From DATAES01 sp963721305 (GTDB lineage: Bacteria; Actinomycetota; Acidimicrobiia; Acidimicrobiales; JACDCH01): 64,000 bases of DNA. The position numbers were made by a program, and so were the translations under genes. The DNA lies in NCBI GenBank assembly GCA_963721305.1, contig CAVRIR010000004.1:744001-808000 (forward strand), read 5' to 3'. The notes below the pieces were generated by a model. It had not been told where the DNA came from. It did no database searches and worked only from the letters and a program-made list of their open reading frames with translations. Below are positions 52,686 through 61,234 of this stretch, one piece after another (position 1 is the stretch's first letter; the number at the start of each line of letters is the position of its first letter).

Positions 52686-53812
52686 CAGGTCGTGATCTGG
52701 TCCAGTTGTGCGATCGCCTGGTTGGCCAGGTCAGTGGGGAGCTTGGCGTAGCCGACCGATTGCGCGAAGCCCTGGCCGTCGGTCAACAGGAAGTTGATCC
52801 AGCCCTTGAGGTTCGAGACCGTTGCTGCGTCCGTCTGCTTCTTCTTCACGATGACCCACGTCGGCGACGTGATCGGGTACGCGGCGTCGCCGCTGGCGTT
52901 GATCGGGTCGTACGTGAGGTCGGGCTTGACCTGCGTTCCAGTGAGCGCGGCTTCGGCACCGGCGATCGTCGGTGCGACGAACTTGCCGGCCGAGTTCTTG
53001 ATCGACGCGTACGTCAGGTCAGCGGTCGCGGCGTCGGCCAGGTCGACGTAGCCGATCGCGCCGTCTGTCGTCTTGACCAGCGTGGCCACGCCGGCGCTCT
53101 TGTCGGCGCCCTGTGTCGTGGTCGGCCAGGTCACCGTGTCGCCCGTACCGAGCGTCCAGGCCGAGCCGCCGGCCTTGGTCAGGTAGCGAGTGAAGTTGTT
53201 GGTGGTGCCCGAGCCGTCGTTGCGGTGCACGACGATGATCGGCTTGTTCGGGAGCGTGACGCCCGGGTTGTCCGCCGCGATCTTCGGATCGTTCCAGTTG
53301 GTGATCGCACTGCCGAAGATGCCACCGAGCGTCTCACCGCTCAGCTGCAAGTTGGTGACACCGCTGAGGTTGTACGAAATCGTGATCGGTGCGGCAACCG
53401 TGGGGAAGTACAGCGCCTCGGCGGCGGTCAGGGGCGCGTCTGCCGGACCGATGAGGCTGTCGGTACCGGCGTACTGCACCACGTTGTTGCCGAGGTCCTG
53501 CTTGCCGCCCTTCGAGCCGCTCGCGGTGTACGAGACCGTCAGGCTCGGGGCGGCACTCTTGAACTGGGTGATCCCCTTCTGGAGGAAGGAGTTCTGGAAG
53601 GTCGAGCCCGAGCCGTCGAGCTTGCCGGTGAGCGACTTGTAGTCGATGTTCGCTCCTTGCGGCGTCCCGCCGGAAGAGGATGACGATCCGGACGTGGAGG
53701 TCTTGTTGTCGCTGCTGCTGCAGGCTGCGCCGATGAGGGCCAGCGCCATGATCAGGGCTAGGAACGCAGAGCGCTTGCGCGTGAGCAAGGTGCACATCTC
53801 CTTGGAAGACAA
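52685..53812 (-). CDS. pstS: phosphate-binding lipoprotein PstS
   Basis: Phosphate-binding protein of up to 375 residues. Lipoprotein signal ALIMALALIGAACSS, a Ser/Thr/Gly linker, then LDGSGSTFQNSFLQKGITQF (phosphate-binding Ser/Thr loop), YAGTDSLIGPADAPL, HRNDGSGTTNNFTRYL and GYVDLADAA. Start choice is unusual: AAGGAG directly abuts ATG 53797, is inside the frame for TTG 53812, and sits nine bases before TTG 53788, which is therefore the best-spaced start. The three-unit PHO box lies 51 bases upstream of 53812. First gene of the seven-gene pst-phoU-senX3-regX3 operon. Confidence 0.94.
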   Translation of the reverse strand: MSSKEMCTLLTRKRSAFLALIMALALIGAACSSSDNKTSTSGSSSSSGGTPQGANIDYKSLTGKLDGSGSTFQNSFLQKGITQFKSAAPSLTVSYTASGSKGGKQDLGNNVVQYAGTDSLIGPADAPLTAAEALYFPTVAAPITISYNLSGVTNLQLSGETLGGIFGSAITNWNDPKIAADNPGVTLPNKPIIVVHRNDGSGTTNNFTRYLTKAGGSAWTLGTGDTVTWPTTTQGADKSAGVATLVKTTDGAIGYVDLADAATADLTYASIKNSAGKFVAPTIAGAEAALTGTQVKPDLTYDPINASGDAAYPITSPTWVIVKKKQTDAATVSNLKGWINFLLTDGQGFAQSVGYAKLPTDLANQAIAQLDQITT

Positions 53813-53862
53813 CGGGGGATTCGCGCGGCAACCTAGAAAGCCGAAGTAGACCGATTGCGCCC

Positions 53863-53895
53863 CGAAGATGAACGGCAGACGAACTGACAGCTAAC
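53863..53895. promoter_or_regulatory. three-unit PHO box between pstS and phoU
   Basis: On the minus strand three 11-base units follow each other exactly: GTTAGCTGTCA, GTTCGTCTGCC, GTTCATCTTCG. This matches the tandem GTTCA-type direct repeats bound by actinobacterial PhoP/RegX3 regulators. It is placed 51 bases before the pstS frame and 78 bases before the divergent phoU (53973), so it can serve both. Confidence 0.75.
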
Positions 53896-53972
53896 TTCCG
53901 TTGGCCGGCGGCCGGGCCGCAGAACGCCGCTCGGAACGGCGGCGCAAGGGGGAAAAGGGGAGGAACGGGAGC

Positions 53973-54668
53973 GTGCCAGAGGCCAGGCGGGGATTTGTCG
54001 AAGACATCGAGCGGTTGCAGGTCGACGTCGTGCGGCTGGGCGCACTCGCGCTCGAAGCGATCCATCGGGGCAGCGAAGCGCTGCTCACGTATGACCTGGG
54101 GCTGGTCGATGACTCGATCGCCTACGACGCCGAGCTCGACCAGCTGAGCGACGAGATCGAAGCGCGGATCTACCGCGTCCTCGTGACGCAGGCACCGGTC
54201 GCGGCGGACCTACGGGGGATGGTCACCATGCTGCGTGTCAACCACGAGTTGGAACGAATAGGTGACTACATGGTGAACGTTGCGAAGGCGACGCGCCGGC
54301 TGCAGCCCGAGCCGCTCGACCCCGGCATCCTCGGGATCCTCGATCGCATGCGGAACCAGGCGGCGATGCAGCTCGAGATCGCCATCGACGCCTTCTCGCA
54401 ACGGGATTCGACTCAGGCGCAGCAGCTCTCGACCATGGACGACGTGATGGACGATCTCACCCGCGAGATGTTCCGCACGATCTTCACGATGGACGCCACC
54501 GGCGAGGAGGCAGTGCAGCGCGCCGTCCAACTCGCGCTGGTGGGCCGGTACTACGAGCGGGTCGCCGACCACGCCGTCAACGTCGGCGAGCGCGTGGACT
54601 ACATGGTCACCGGCACCTTCCACGAACACGCCACCTACCCCGGCGCTCCGCCCCCGTCCGACACCTGA
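53973..54668 (+). CDS. phoU: PhoU-family protein (paralogue 3), divergent from pstS
   Basis: A 231-residue PhoU: FVEDIERLQVDVVRLGALAL, TQAPVAADLRGMVTMLRVNH, ELERIGDYMVNVAKATRRLQ, and ALVGRYYERVADHAVNVGER with the metal motif changed to ERVADH. GTG 53973 follows GGGGAGGAAC at good distance; the frame runs open to 53901 but that extension is Arg/Gly-rich and reads through the ribosome-binding site. It shares the intergenic PHO box with pstS and is probably phosphate-controlled. Confidence 0.9.
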   Translation: MPEARRGFVEDIERLQVDVVRLGALALEAIHRGSEALLTYDLGLVDDSIAYDAELDQLSDEIEARIYRVLVTQAPVAADLRGMVTMLRVNHELERIGDYMVNVAKATRRLQPEPLDPGILGILDRMRNQAAMQLEIAIDAFSQRDSTQAQQLSTMDDVMDDLTREMFRTIFTMDATGEEAVQRAVQLALVGRYYERVADHAVNVGERVDYMVTGTFHEHATYPGAPPPSDT

Positions 54669-54676
54669 GCGGCGAT

Positions 54677-54776
54677 GTTCTGTGATGGCTGACCCACCGA
54701 TTCGGTGGCTGCGCCTTCCCAGAACCGGAGGCGCAACGTTCTGTGATCGCTGAACGACCGGATCCGGTCGCTGCGC
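54677..54776. repeat. tandem hairpin repeat, two units of 61 bases
   Basis: GTTCTGTGATGGCTGACCCA begins one unit at 54677 and GTTCTGTGATCGCTGAACGA begins the next at 54738. Each contains a hairpin and ends in GGCTGCGCC or CGCTGCGCC: stem CCACC/GGTGG in unit 1 and CGACC/GGTCG in unit 2, so one base pair has swapped with its partner (covariation), which supports a conserved structure. It lies just after phoU and before the convergent gene ending at 54908. Confidence 0.6.
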
Positions 54777-54808
54777 CATCAATGTGAGGGCTGGGCGAGC
54801 CGGAGAGG

Positions 54809-54837
54809 GAGCTGAGGGAGAGCGAGCTGAGGGAGAG
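54809..54837. repeat. short direct repeat GAGCTGAGGGAGAG
   Basis: The 14-mer occurs at 54809-54822 and 54824-54837 within a purine-rich tract (54781-54850), followed by a C/G-only run to 54885. Low complexity; no function proposed. Confidence 0.5.
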
Positions 54838-54907
54838 GGAGCGGGGGGGAACACCGGGCCCCCCGGCGGGCGGCGGCCGGGGGACCAGGTGCTTCCCTGG
54901 ACTTGTG

Positions 54908-55264
54908 TCAGGCGATCGCTTCGAGGTCCGCGCTGACCATGGCTGCGCCGCGGCACAGCATGTCGGCGATGACCTCGGGGCGGACCCGGGCGATGCCGCA
55001 GTCCATGGCCGCGGTCAGATGTCCGGCGAGGGAGTCGCGGATCCGCCCGAGGCGAGCGGCCAGCTCGGGCACCTGCTGCTCGGAGGCGAAGGCGCCGAGC
55101 ATGTCGTGCACCTCTTCGAGCCGCCAGCGGCCTTCGAGGATGACGTCGTCCGTGCTGGAGCTGCGCAGCAGATCGACCGCCTGGCTCAATTGCCAGCAGG
55201 TCGGGCGCAGCGTCGCCCGCAGGCGCACCGTTTCAGCCTCGATCGTGCTCGCGGGGACGGTCAA
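54908..55264 (-). CDS. hypothetical helical protein
   Basis: About 118 residues, mostly alpha-helical: RLRATLRPTCWQLSQAVDLL, WRLEEVHDMLGAFASEQQVP, LAARLGRIRDSLAGHLTAAM. I recognise no family. The start is uncertain: TTG 55264 fits the composition, while the frame stays open to 55300. It stands alone between the third phoU and the membrane protein at 55385. Confidence 0.5.
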   Translation of the reverse strand: MTVPASTIEAETVRLRATLRPTCWQLSQAVDLLRSSSTDDVILEGRWRLEEVHDMLGAFASEQQVPELAARLGRIRDSLAGHLTAAMDCGIARVRPEVIADMLCRGAAMVSADLEAIA

Positions 55265-55384
55265 AGGGTCTTCTCCTGGCGCCGAAGCTTGGCAACCCAC
55301 CCGTACGGCGCAGGATCAGCGTACGAAGGAAAGCCTGTGGGCAACCAGTGGGTGAACGCTGTGGATTTCCTGGGGAAACGCGCG

Positions 55385-56472
55385 TCAGCTGACGTCGGTG
55401 CGCTCGCCCAGTGCCCCATCGCCGACATCATTCCCCGCGGGAGGCTCGTCATCGAAGTCGAGGTCGGGCAGCTTCAGCACCAGCGCGCCTGACCGCACCG
55501 CCAGGATCGCGGCGCCCACCGAGCACCCGACGGCGATCGCAGTTGCCGAGCGATCGATCCAGAACGGCAGGTCCGTCGGCAGGATCGGATGGAACAACGC
55601 GGTGATGCGCATGATCGCCCAGCCGGTGAGCGCGGCAAGCGAAGCGAGGATCGCGATCACGCCGAGCGGCTTTCGGTGCAGGACGAGGCCGACGATCGCA
55701 GCGAGAAGCGCGAACGTCGGAAGGATGATCTCGAGCGGGTTCGGTCCGGCGGCCGAAGGGATGCTGCGGTACGCGGTGATGCCCGTCTGCAACGCGGCGA
55801 CCGACGCGATGCCGACCGCGATCGCCGCGACGAACGTCGACTTGCCGTGACCGACCACGAGCGTGATCGCGCCGGCGATCAACACGAGCGCGATCCACGC
55901 GATCGGGCTCTCCTGCTTCTCCCAGGTGAGCGTGCCCTGGACTTCGTGTCGCTGTCCGTCGACGACCATGTCCACTTTCCACGGGTCGTACTCCGGCATC
56001 ACGGCGCCGCGCGTCGCGTTGGGCGGATCGTCCGGAGACATCCAGTGGATGCGATGGTCGTGCCAGGCGTACTCGCCGCCGGTCGCGACCTGCTTGTACT
56101 GCGGCGGCTGGTTCGTCTCCGTCTCGTTCGTGACGTTGACCGGGGGCGGGGTGCGCCCGTATCGGTTCTGGTCGAGATACGTCGCCGGCGACAACTGGTT
56201 CTCCTCGACCACACCATCGGACCGGATGTGCAGCCAAGGACCGCCCGCGTAACCGTTCACGACGACGTCGTGTCCCGGCTTGACCTTGATCGACAGGAAG
56301 CCGTCGCCGCCGACCACCTTCATCGTCACCGCGTCCGTCGGCGGGGTCACCTGCGTGACGGTCGACTTGAAGTCGGTGGGCTTCGCCGGGTCCGCGTGGG
56401 CGGGGTTGGCCAATGCCACCAGGGCGATCAGCGCGAGAACGCGCTGCGAACGAGGACGCGCGCGATTCGCAT
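55385..56472 (-). CDS. exported membrane protein of unknown function; start region probably one base short
   Basis: The main frame (from GTG 56419) encodes ALANPAHADPAKP, a signal-peptide end with an A-x-A cleavage site, then a 140-residue extracytoplasmic domain (KVKPGHDVVVNGYAGGPWLH, EYAWHDHRIHWMSPDD) and four C-terminal helices (IAWIALVLIAGAITLVVGHG). GTG 56419 would leave only eight residues of signal. ATG 56472 gives MRIARVLVRS, which joins RVLALIALVALANPAHA if one base is added near 56445, so a one-base loss is likely. The architecture resembles small cytochrome/copper-linked exported proteins, but I do not name a family. Confidence 0.6.
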
Positions 56473-56492
56473 GGACGTCGAAATTAGCGGGA

Positions 56493-57092
56493 CTACGCGG
56501 CTCGCAGGTCGCGCCGCAATCCGGGCAGCGTCGGCATGGACGCCCGGGTCAGTGCCCACAGGGCCGTGACACCGATGATGTCGAGGACGTGTTGCGACTC
56601 ACCGGCGAGCGGCGCGTTCCGGGTGACGATGTCGAACGATGCGGTGATGACCATCGCGCCGGTCAGCGCGACAGCGAAGGGGAGCATGCCGGCCGCCCGT
56701 CGGGGCTGCCATGCCGCGACCAGGAGCCCGACCGCGAGCGCCACCTCCCATGAGCCGAGCTCGTGGGCGGCGTGGATGGAGACGCCCCGGCCGTCGCCGG
56801 CGAGAGACGGCCCAGCAAGGACGAGCTCGGTCAGCGCCACCCACAACAGGACGTAACGAGGCCAGATGCGAGTCGGCTTCGGCGTCGCCGCCACCAGGAT
56901 CGGTTTGCTCAGATCGGGCACCGTTTCGGCCGGTCGTACCCGGAGGCGTCGGTCGAAACGCTCGACCGCGCCGGCGAACGACGCGCACGCTTTGCAGCGT
57001 TCGACGTGTGCCTGGACCACCGACCGCTCGAGCGGGCTGGCCTCGCCGTCCGCCGCAGCCGAGATCGCCTGCCTGACTTCGTCACACTGCAT
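56493..57092 (-). CDS. zinc-finger anti-sigma-like membrane protein
   Basis: A 199-residue protein. Residues 1-45 are a ZAS-type zinc finger: MQCDEVRQAISAAADGEAS then HVERCKACASF with the H-x3-C-x2-C cluster. Residues 70-195 hold four membrane helices (YVLLWVALTELVLAGPSLAG, WEVALAVGLLVAAW, MLPFAVALTGAMVITASFD). Such proteins hold an ECF sigma factor at the membrane until a signal arrives. ATG 57092 is divergent from the sigma gene at 57158, with 65 bases between them, so the pair likely shares one control region. Confidence 0.82.
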   Translation of the reverse strand: MQCDEVRQAISAAADGEASPLERSVVQAHVERCKACASFAGAVERFDRRLRVRPAETVPDLSKPILVAATPKPTRIWPRYVLLWVALTELVLAGPSLAGDGRGVSIHAAHELGSWEVALAVGLLVAAWQPRRAAGMLPFAVALTGAMVITASFDIVTRNAPLAGESQHVLDIIGVTALWALTRASMPTLPGLRRDLRAA

Positions 57093-57157
57093 GCTCTGGT
57101 AGTCGCCGCAACAGTCGGAGAGTTCCCGCCACCAAGGGGTGGTGGCGTTCGGCAAGG

Positions 57158-57724
57158 ATGGCGAGGATGGCCGCGGGCTCGGACGACCTCACAGCGCTTG
57201 CGCTTGCGGCCCGAGACGGCGACCGCATCGCCCTTGCGGCGTTCGTGCGCGAGAGCCAGGCAGAGGTGTGGCGGCTGTGCGCGCACCTCACGGATCGCGA
57301 CGCGGCCGACGACGTGACCCAGGACGCCTACATGCGAGCGCTCGGGTCGCTGCGCTCGTTCCGCGGTGACTCGTCTGCTCGCACATGGCTGCTGTCGATC
57401 ACGCACCGCGCCTGCGCCGATCACATCCGACGCGCACAACGCCGCCGTCGGTTGTTGGGGGCACTCCACGACCGGCGGCCGTCTGCGGTCGCACCCGCGT
57501 TGGACGGCATGGTCGATCTGGACCTGTTGCTGGCGCGACTCGACCCCGATCGCCGCACCGCCTTCGTGCTGACGCAGTTGCTCGGCCTCGAGTACGCGGA
57601 AGCGGCCGCGGTCGTGGACGTCCCCGTGGGCACGATCCGCTCTCGAGTCGCCCGTGCCCGCGCCGAGCTCATCGACGAGTGGGACGCCTCCGGCGGAAAT
57701 GACCCGAGGTTCGCGCTGGGGTAG
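57158..57724 (+). CDS. sigC: ECF sigma factor (SigC-like)
   Basis: A 188-residue sigma-70 protein with regions 2 and 4 only: region 2 RDAADDVTQDAYMRALGSLR and DSSARTWLLSITHRACADHI, region 4 LDLLLARLDPDRRTAFVLTQ, LLGLEYAEAAAVVDVPVGTI and RSRVARARAELIDEW. The sequence and length resemble mycobacterial SigC. The zinc-finger anti-sigma-like gene lies divergently upstream instead of directly downstream. ATG 57158 or 57167 may be used. Confidence 0.85.
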   Translation: MARMAAGSDDLTALALAARDGDRIALAAFVRESQAEVWRLCAHLTDRDAADDVTQDAYMRALGSLRSFRGDSSARTWLLSITHRACADHIRRAQRRRRLLGALHDRRPSAVAPALDGMVDLDLLLARLDPDRRTAFVLTQLLGLEYAEAAAVVDVPVGTIRSRVARARAELIDEWDASGGNDPRFALG

Positions 57725-57734
57725 AACGCCCGGC

Positions 57735-58370
57735 ATGCCGCGACTTCGACAAGTGCCCCGCGCCGAGGCGACGCCGTCTGTCATCGCCATGTACGACTAC
57801 CTCTTTGGACCCGACGCCGACCCGGTTGCGGAACCGGGGACGGCGAGTGGAACTCCGGGCGATTGGTGGACGGTGTTCGCCGTCGTGCCCGAGGTGTTCG
57901 ACCACGCGGTGGCCGGCCTCGTTCTCTACCGCCAGTCGGTCAGCGTCCTCGACGAACGGCTGCGGGAGCTCGGCCAGTGCCGCGCCGGCTGGGACCGTGG
58001 GAGCCAGTTCGTGTTCTCGCAGCACTGTAAGGCGATGCGGTCAGCGGGCTTCACCGAGGAGCAGGTGCAGGCGATCCCGTTCGGCGCCGGCGCGACATGT
58101 TGGTCGCCGATCGAAGCGGCAGTGCTCGCGTACACCGACTGCCTCGTCCTCGACGGCGGGCGCGTTCCCGACTCGGTGTTCGAAGCGCTACGGGCCGAGT
58201 TGACCGACGAGCAGATCCTCTATCTCACGTACATCACCGCGCTCTATGACATGCACGGTGTCATGAGCAAGGCGCTGCGGATGGAGTTCGACAACCGTGA
58301 CGAGCCGATTGTCGAAGTCGGCGGCGGCCTGCTGAAGCTGAGCCACGCCGAACGCGACGACGTGAGCTGA
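57735..58370 (+). CDS. carboxymuconolactone-decarboxylase/AhpD-like protein
   Basis: A 211-residue CMD/AhpD-fold protein: VVPEVFDHAVAGLVLYRQSV, FVFSQHCKAMRSAGFTEEQV in place of the CxxC motif (only one Cys, HCK), AAVLAYTDCLVLDGGRVPD, and QILYLTYITALYDMHGVMSK. The single Cys argues against AhpD-type peroxidase chemistry; members like this are mostly uncharacterised. It begins ten bases after sigC and is probably cotranscribed. Its stop directly abuts the convergent egtD stop. Confidence 0.82.
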   Translation: MPRLRQVPRAEATPSVIAMYDYLFGPDADPVAEPGTASGTPGDWWTVFAVVPEVFDHAVAGLVLYRQSVSVLDERLRELGQCRAGWDRGSQFVFSQHCKAMRSAGFTEEQVQAIPFGAGATCWSPIEAAVLAYTDCLVLDGGRVPDSVFEALRAELTDEQILYLTYITALYDMHGVMSKALRMEFDNRDEPIVEVGGGLLKLSHAERDDVS

Positions 58371-59354
58371 TCAGCGCTTCCTCGCCAGCGACAGCGCGAA
58401 ATCGCCGGCGCGGTCGGTCCACCACCGCACCATCTCGAACCCGGCCGCCGCCAGCTCGGCTTCGACTCCCTCGCGCCGGAACTTCGCGCTGATCTCGGTC
58501 CGCATCTCTTCGCCGGCTGCGAACGAAACGTTGAGATCGAGCGCGCCGACGCGCACCTCGTGCTTCCGATCGGCGCGCAGGCGCATCTCGATCCATTCCT
58601 CGTCGTCGTTCCAGAGTGCGACGTGCTCGAAGGCGTCGGGTGCGAAGTCCGCGTCGAGTGACCGGTTGATCACCGCGAGGACGTTGCGGTTGAACGCAGC
58701 GGTCACACCGGCGGCGTCGTCGTAGGCGGCAACGAGCCGATCGCGGTCCTTCACGAGATCCGTACCGAGGAGGAGATGCTCGCCCTCGTACACCGCGCCG
58801 GCCAGCTCGCTCAGGAACTTCGCCCGCTCGGACGGCGCGAGGTTGCCGATCGTGCCGCCGAGGAACGCCACGAGACGAGCTCCTTGCTGGTCGCTGGCCG
58901 GGAGCAGCGACAGATGGCGTTCGAAGTCGCCGACGACACCGTGGATCGAAACGCCGGGATACGCCTCGGCGATCGCGGCACCGGAGTCACGCAGCGTTGT
59001 CTCGCTGCAGTCGAACGGCGCAAACGTCGCCAACGTTCCTGCGTCGCGCAACGCGTCGAGGAGCAGTCGCGTCTTGGTCGACGTTCCGCTGCCGAGCTCG
59101 ACCAACGCGGTGGCGCCGCTGACCTCGGCGATCTCGCCGGCGCGCGCTTCGAGGACCTCGCGCTCGCGCCTCGTCGGGTAGTACTCCGGCAGCCGAGTGA
59201 TGTCGTCGAACAGCTGCGAGCCGACGTCGTCGTAGAACCACTTGGGCGGCAACGTCTTCGGTGTCGACGTCAGCCCGTCACGCACGTCCTTGCGCAACGC
59301 GCGGTTCATGTCGTCGTCGTCCAAGTGGACGTCGATGGTGATGCGATCGGTCAT
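58371..59354 (-). CDS. egtD: histidine N-alpha-methyltransferase EgtD
   Basis: A 327-residue SAM-dependent methyltransferase: PPKWFYDDVGSQLFDDITRL and PEYYPTRREREVLEARAGEI (the EgtD substrate region), LVELGSGTSTKTRLLLDALR (SAM loop), FLGGTIGNLAPSERAKFL and GTDLVKDRDRLVAAYDDAAG. It trimethylates histidine to hercynine, the first ergothioneine step. It overlaps egtC by four bases and is last in the egtABCD message. Confidence 0.95.
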   Translation of the reverse strand: MTDRITIDVHLDDDDMNRALRKDVRDGLTSTPKTLPPKWFYDDVGSQLFDDITRLPEYYPTRREREVLEARAGEIAEVSGATALVELGSGTSTKTRLLLDALRDAGTLATFAPFDCSETTLRDSGAAIAEAYPGVSIHGVVGDFERHLSLLPASDQQGARLVAFLGGTIGNLAPSERAKFLSELAGAVYEGEHLLLGTDLVKDRDRLVAAYDDAAGVTAAFNRNVLAVINRSLDADFAPDAFEHVALWNDDEEWIEMRLRADRKHEVRVGALDLNVSFAAGEEMRTEISAKFRREGVEAELAAAGFEMVRWWTDRAGDFALSLARKR

Positions 59355-60109
59355 GCGATGGCTCCGATGTCGAGCGTCGAGGGGGTGGCGACAACGAGTG
59401 ATCCGGCGGGGACGGCCTGCCAGCCGGATGAATCGTCGAAGGGTTCGGATGCGACGACGACCGATGGATCGGCGTCGCCGTCAGTGGTGCGCGTGAACAG
59501 TGAATCGCCGCACGCACTCGCGACGACACGGTCGCCGTCGCTCAAGCACAGGTTGAGGCGCGATCCCGGAGCGATCGTGAGCACCTCGTTGATCACCTCG
59601 CGAACTGCGTCGGTCGGACACGCGCCCGCGTCGATGCGGTCGAGCACGAGCCCGAACACCACCTCGCTGTCGGTCGCACCCTGGACGTGCGCCGTCCGTG
59701 CATCGCTCAACCGGCGGCGCAACCGGGTGGCCGTGGGACCGGGGAACCCCTCGACGCTGCCGTTGTGTGCGAACAGCCACTGGCCTTGTGTGTAGGGCGC
59801 GGTGCACGACTCGTCCACCGGGAGACCGGGCGACGCATTGCGCACGGCGGCAACAATCGCTCCGCTCGACACGACACCCGCGAAACTGGCGAAGCTGCTG
59901 TCGGCCCACATCGGCGTGGTGGTGCGATAACGGGCGGGCTCGAGACGCACGTCCGGCGCGTACCAGCCGACACCGAAGCCGTCGGCGTTGATGCGGCCGT
60001 GCTGCTGATGACGCGGCGCGTACGACTGGTGCAGCAACGCGTACTCGGGCGCGCACAGCAACGAATCGAGCGTGATCGGCGACCCGACGTACGCGATGAA
60101 GCGACACAT
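59351..60109 (-). CDS. egtC: ergothioneine amidohydrolase EgtC
   Basis: A 252-residue class II glutamine-amidotransferase fold: MCRFIAYVGSP puts the nucleophile Cys at position 2, exposed after Met removal; INADGFGVGWYAPD, FAHNGSVEGFPGP and TDSEVVFGLVLDRI follow as in the family. EgtC removes glutamate from the gamma-glutamyl hercynyl-cysteine sulfoxide intermediate. It lies between egtB and egtD. Confidence 0.95.
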   Translation of the reverse strand: MCRFIAYVGSPITLDSLLCAPEYALLHQSYAPRHQQHGRINADGFGVGWYAPDVRLEPARYRTTTPMWADSSFASFAGVVSSGAIVAAVRNASPGLPVDESCTAPYTQGQWLFAHNGSVEGFPGPTATRLRRRLSDARTAHVQGATDSEVVFGLVLDRIDAGACPTDAVREVINEVLTIAPGSRLNLCLSDGDRVVASACGDSLFTRTTDGDADPSVVVASEPFDDSSGWQAVPAGSLVVATPSTLDIGAIA

Positions 60110-60124
60110 GTCAGTGGCCCGCGC

Positions 60125-61234
60125 TCATGACGCGCAGCGGAAGCCGCTGAAGATCTGCCGGCGGATCGGGTAGTCCCAGTTGCGGAAGGTGGGACGGAGC
60201 AGGGTTTCGTGCGTCGCCCACGAACCGCCGCGCAGCACCTTGTAGTCAGGTCCGAAGAAGACCTCCGAGTACTCGCGGTACGGGTGCGACACGAAGCCGG
60301 GCCAACCGGTCAAGTCGGACTGCGTCCACTCCCACATCTCGCCGACGCCGTCGAGCGCGCCGGCCCGCAGCGCGGCCTCCCACTCCTGCTCCGTCGGCAA
60401 CCGCTTGCCCGCCCACCGGGCGAACGCGTCGGCTTCGTACCAGCACACGTGCTCGACGGCCTCGTCGGGACGGACCGGCCTGCGCTCGCCGAACCGGAGG
60501 ACGGACCAGTTGTCGCCGCCCTCGGATCGCCAGAACAGGGGCGCGCTCGCGCTGTCCTGGTGGCGCCACGTCCATCCCTCAGGTGTCCACCAGCGAGGAT
60601 CGTCGTAGCCGTGGTCTTCCATGAACGCGAGGTACTCGCGATTGCGCACGGGCGTGCGGTCGATGCGGAACGGCGCCAGATCGACCTCGTGCGCGGGACG
60701 CTCGTTGTCGTAGGCCCACCGGTCGTCACTCGTCCCGATGATCACCCGACCTCCGTCGATCGCGACATCAGTCGTGTCGGATGCGAACAACGTGCGTGCG
60801 CCGGCGTAGGGGTACGGCGCGCTCGACAGCTGGATCGTCGCGAGCATCGTCTCGTCGTGTTGGTGCTCGTGCTGGATCACCATCCGGTGCACGAAGGCGT
60901 CTTCGTCGACGAGGTCGAGGGCGCGCGACCGGACCTCGGCGATGTACGTCCGCGCCTCGGACGGCGACAGCAGCGGAAGCATCGGACGTCCGACGCGCGG
61001 ATGCTGGAACGCGTCGTAGATGTCGTCGAGATCGGGTCGGATGGCGGCGCCGCCGAGCGACCGGACGAGCCATTGTTCTTCGTAGTTGCCGATGTGCGCG
61101 AGATCCCACACGAGTGGCGACATGAGCGGCGAGTGCTGCGCGCGCAGGAAGTCGTCGTCGAACGGCTCGAGCATTTCGAGTGTTCGCTGCCGTCCGGCTT
61201 CGAGCGCGGAGGCGATGGTCATCGTCAGCTCCAT
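60125..61234 (-). CDS. egtB: hercynine oxygenase (sulfoxide synthase) EgtB
   Basis: A 369-residue EgtB. N-terminal DinB-like bundle: SPLVWDLAHIGNYEEQWLVR and HRMVIQHEHQHDETMLATIQ with the three iron-ligand His residues; C-terminal formylglycine-generating-type domain: YLAFMEDHGYDDPRWWTPEG, CWYEADAFARWAGKRLPTEQ, EWEAALRAG and KVLRGGSWATHETLLRPTF. It joins (gamma-glutamyl)cysteine to hercynine with O2. ATG 61234 overlaps the egtA stop by ten bases; 61222 is an alternative. Confidence 0.95.
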   Translation of the reverse strand: MELTMTIASALEAGRQRTLEMLEPFDDDFLRAQHSPLMSPLVWDLAHIGNYEEQWLVRSLGGAAIRPDLDDIYDAFQHPRVGRPMLPLLSPSEARTYIAEVRSRALDLVDEDAFVHRMVIQHEHQHDETMLATIQLSSAPYPYAGARTLFASDTTDVAIDGGRVIIGTSDDRWAYDNERPAHEVDLAPFRIDRTPVRNREYLAFMEDHGYDDPRWWTPEGWTWRHQDSASAPLFWRSEGGDNWSVLRFGERRPVRPDEAVEHVCWYEADAFARWAGKRLPTEQEWEAALRAGALDGVGEMWEWTQSDLTGWPGFVSHPYREYSEVFFGPDYKVLRGGSWATHETLLRPTFRNWDYPIRRQIFSGFRCAS

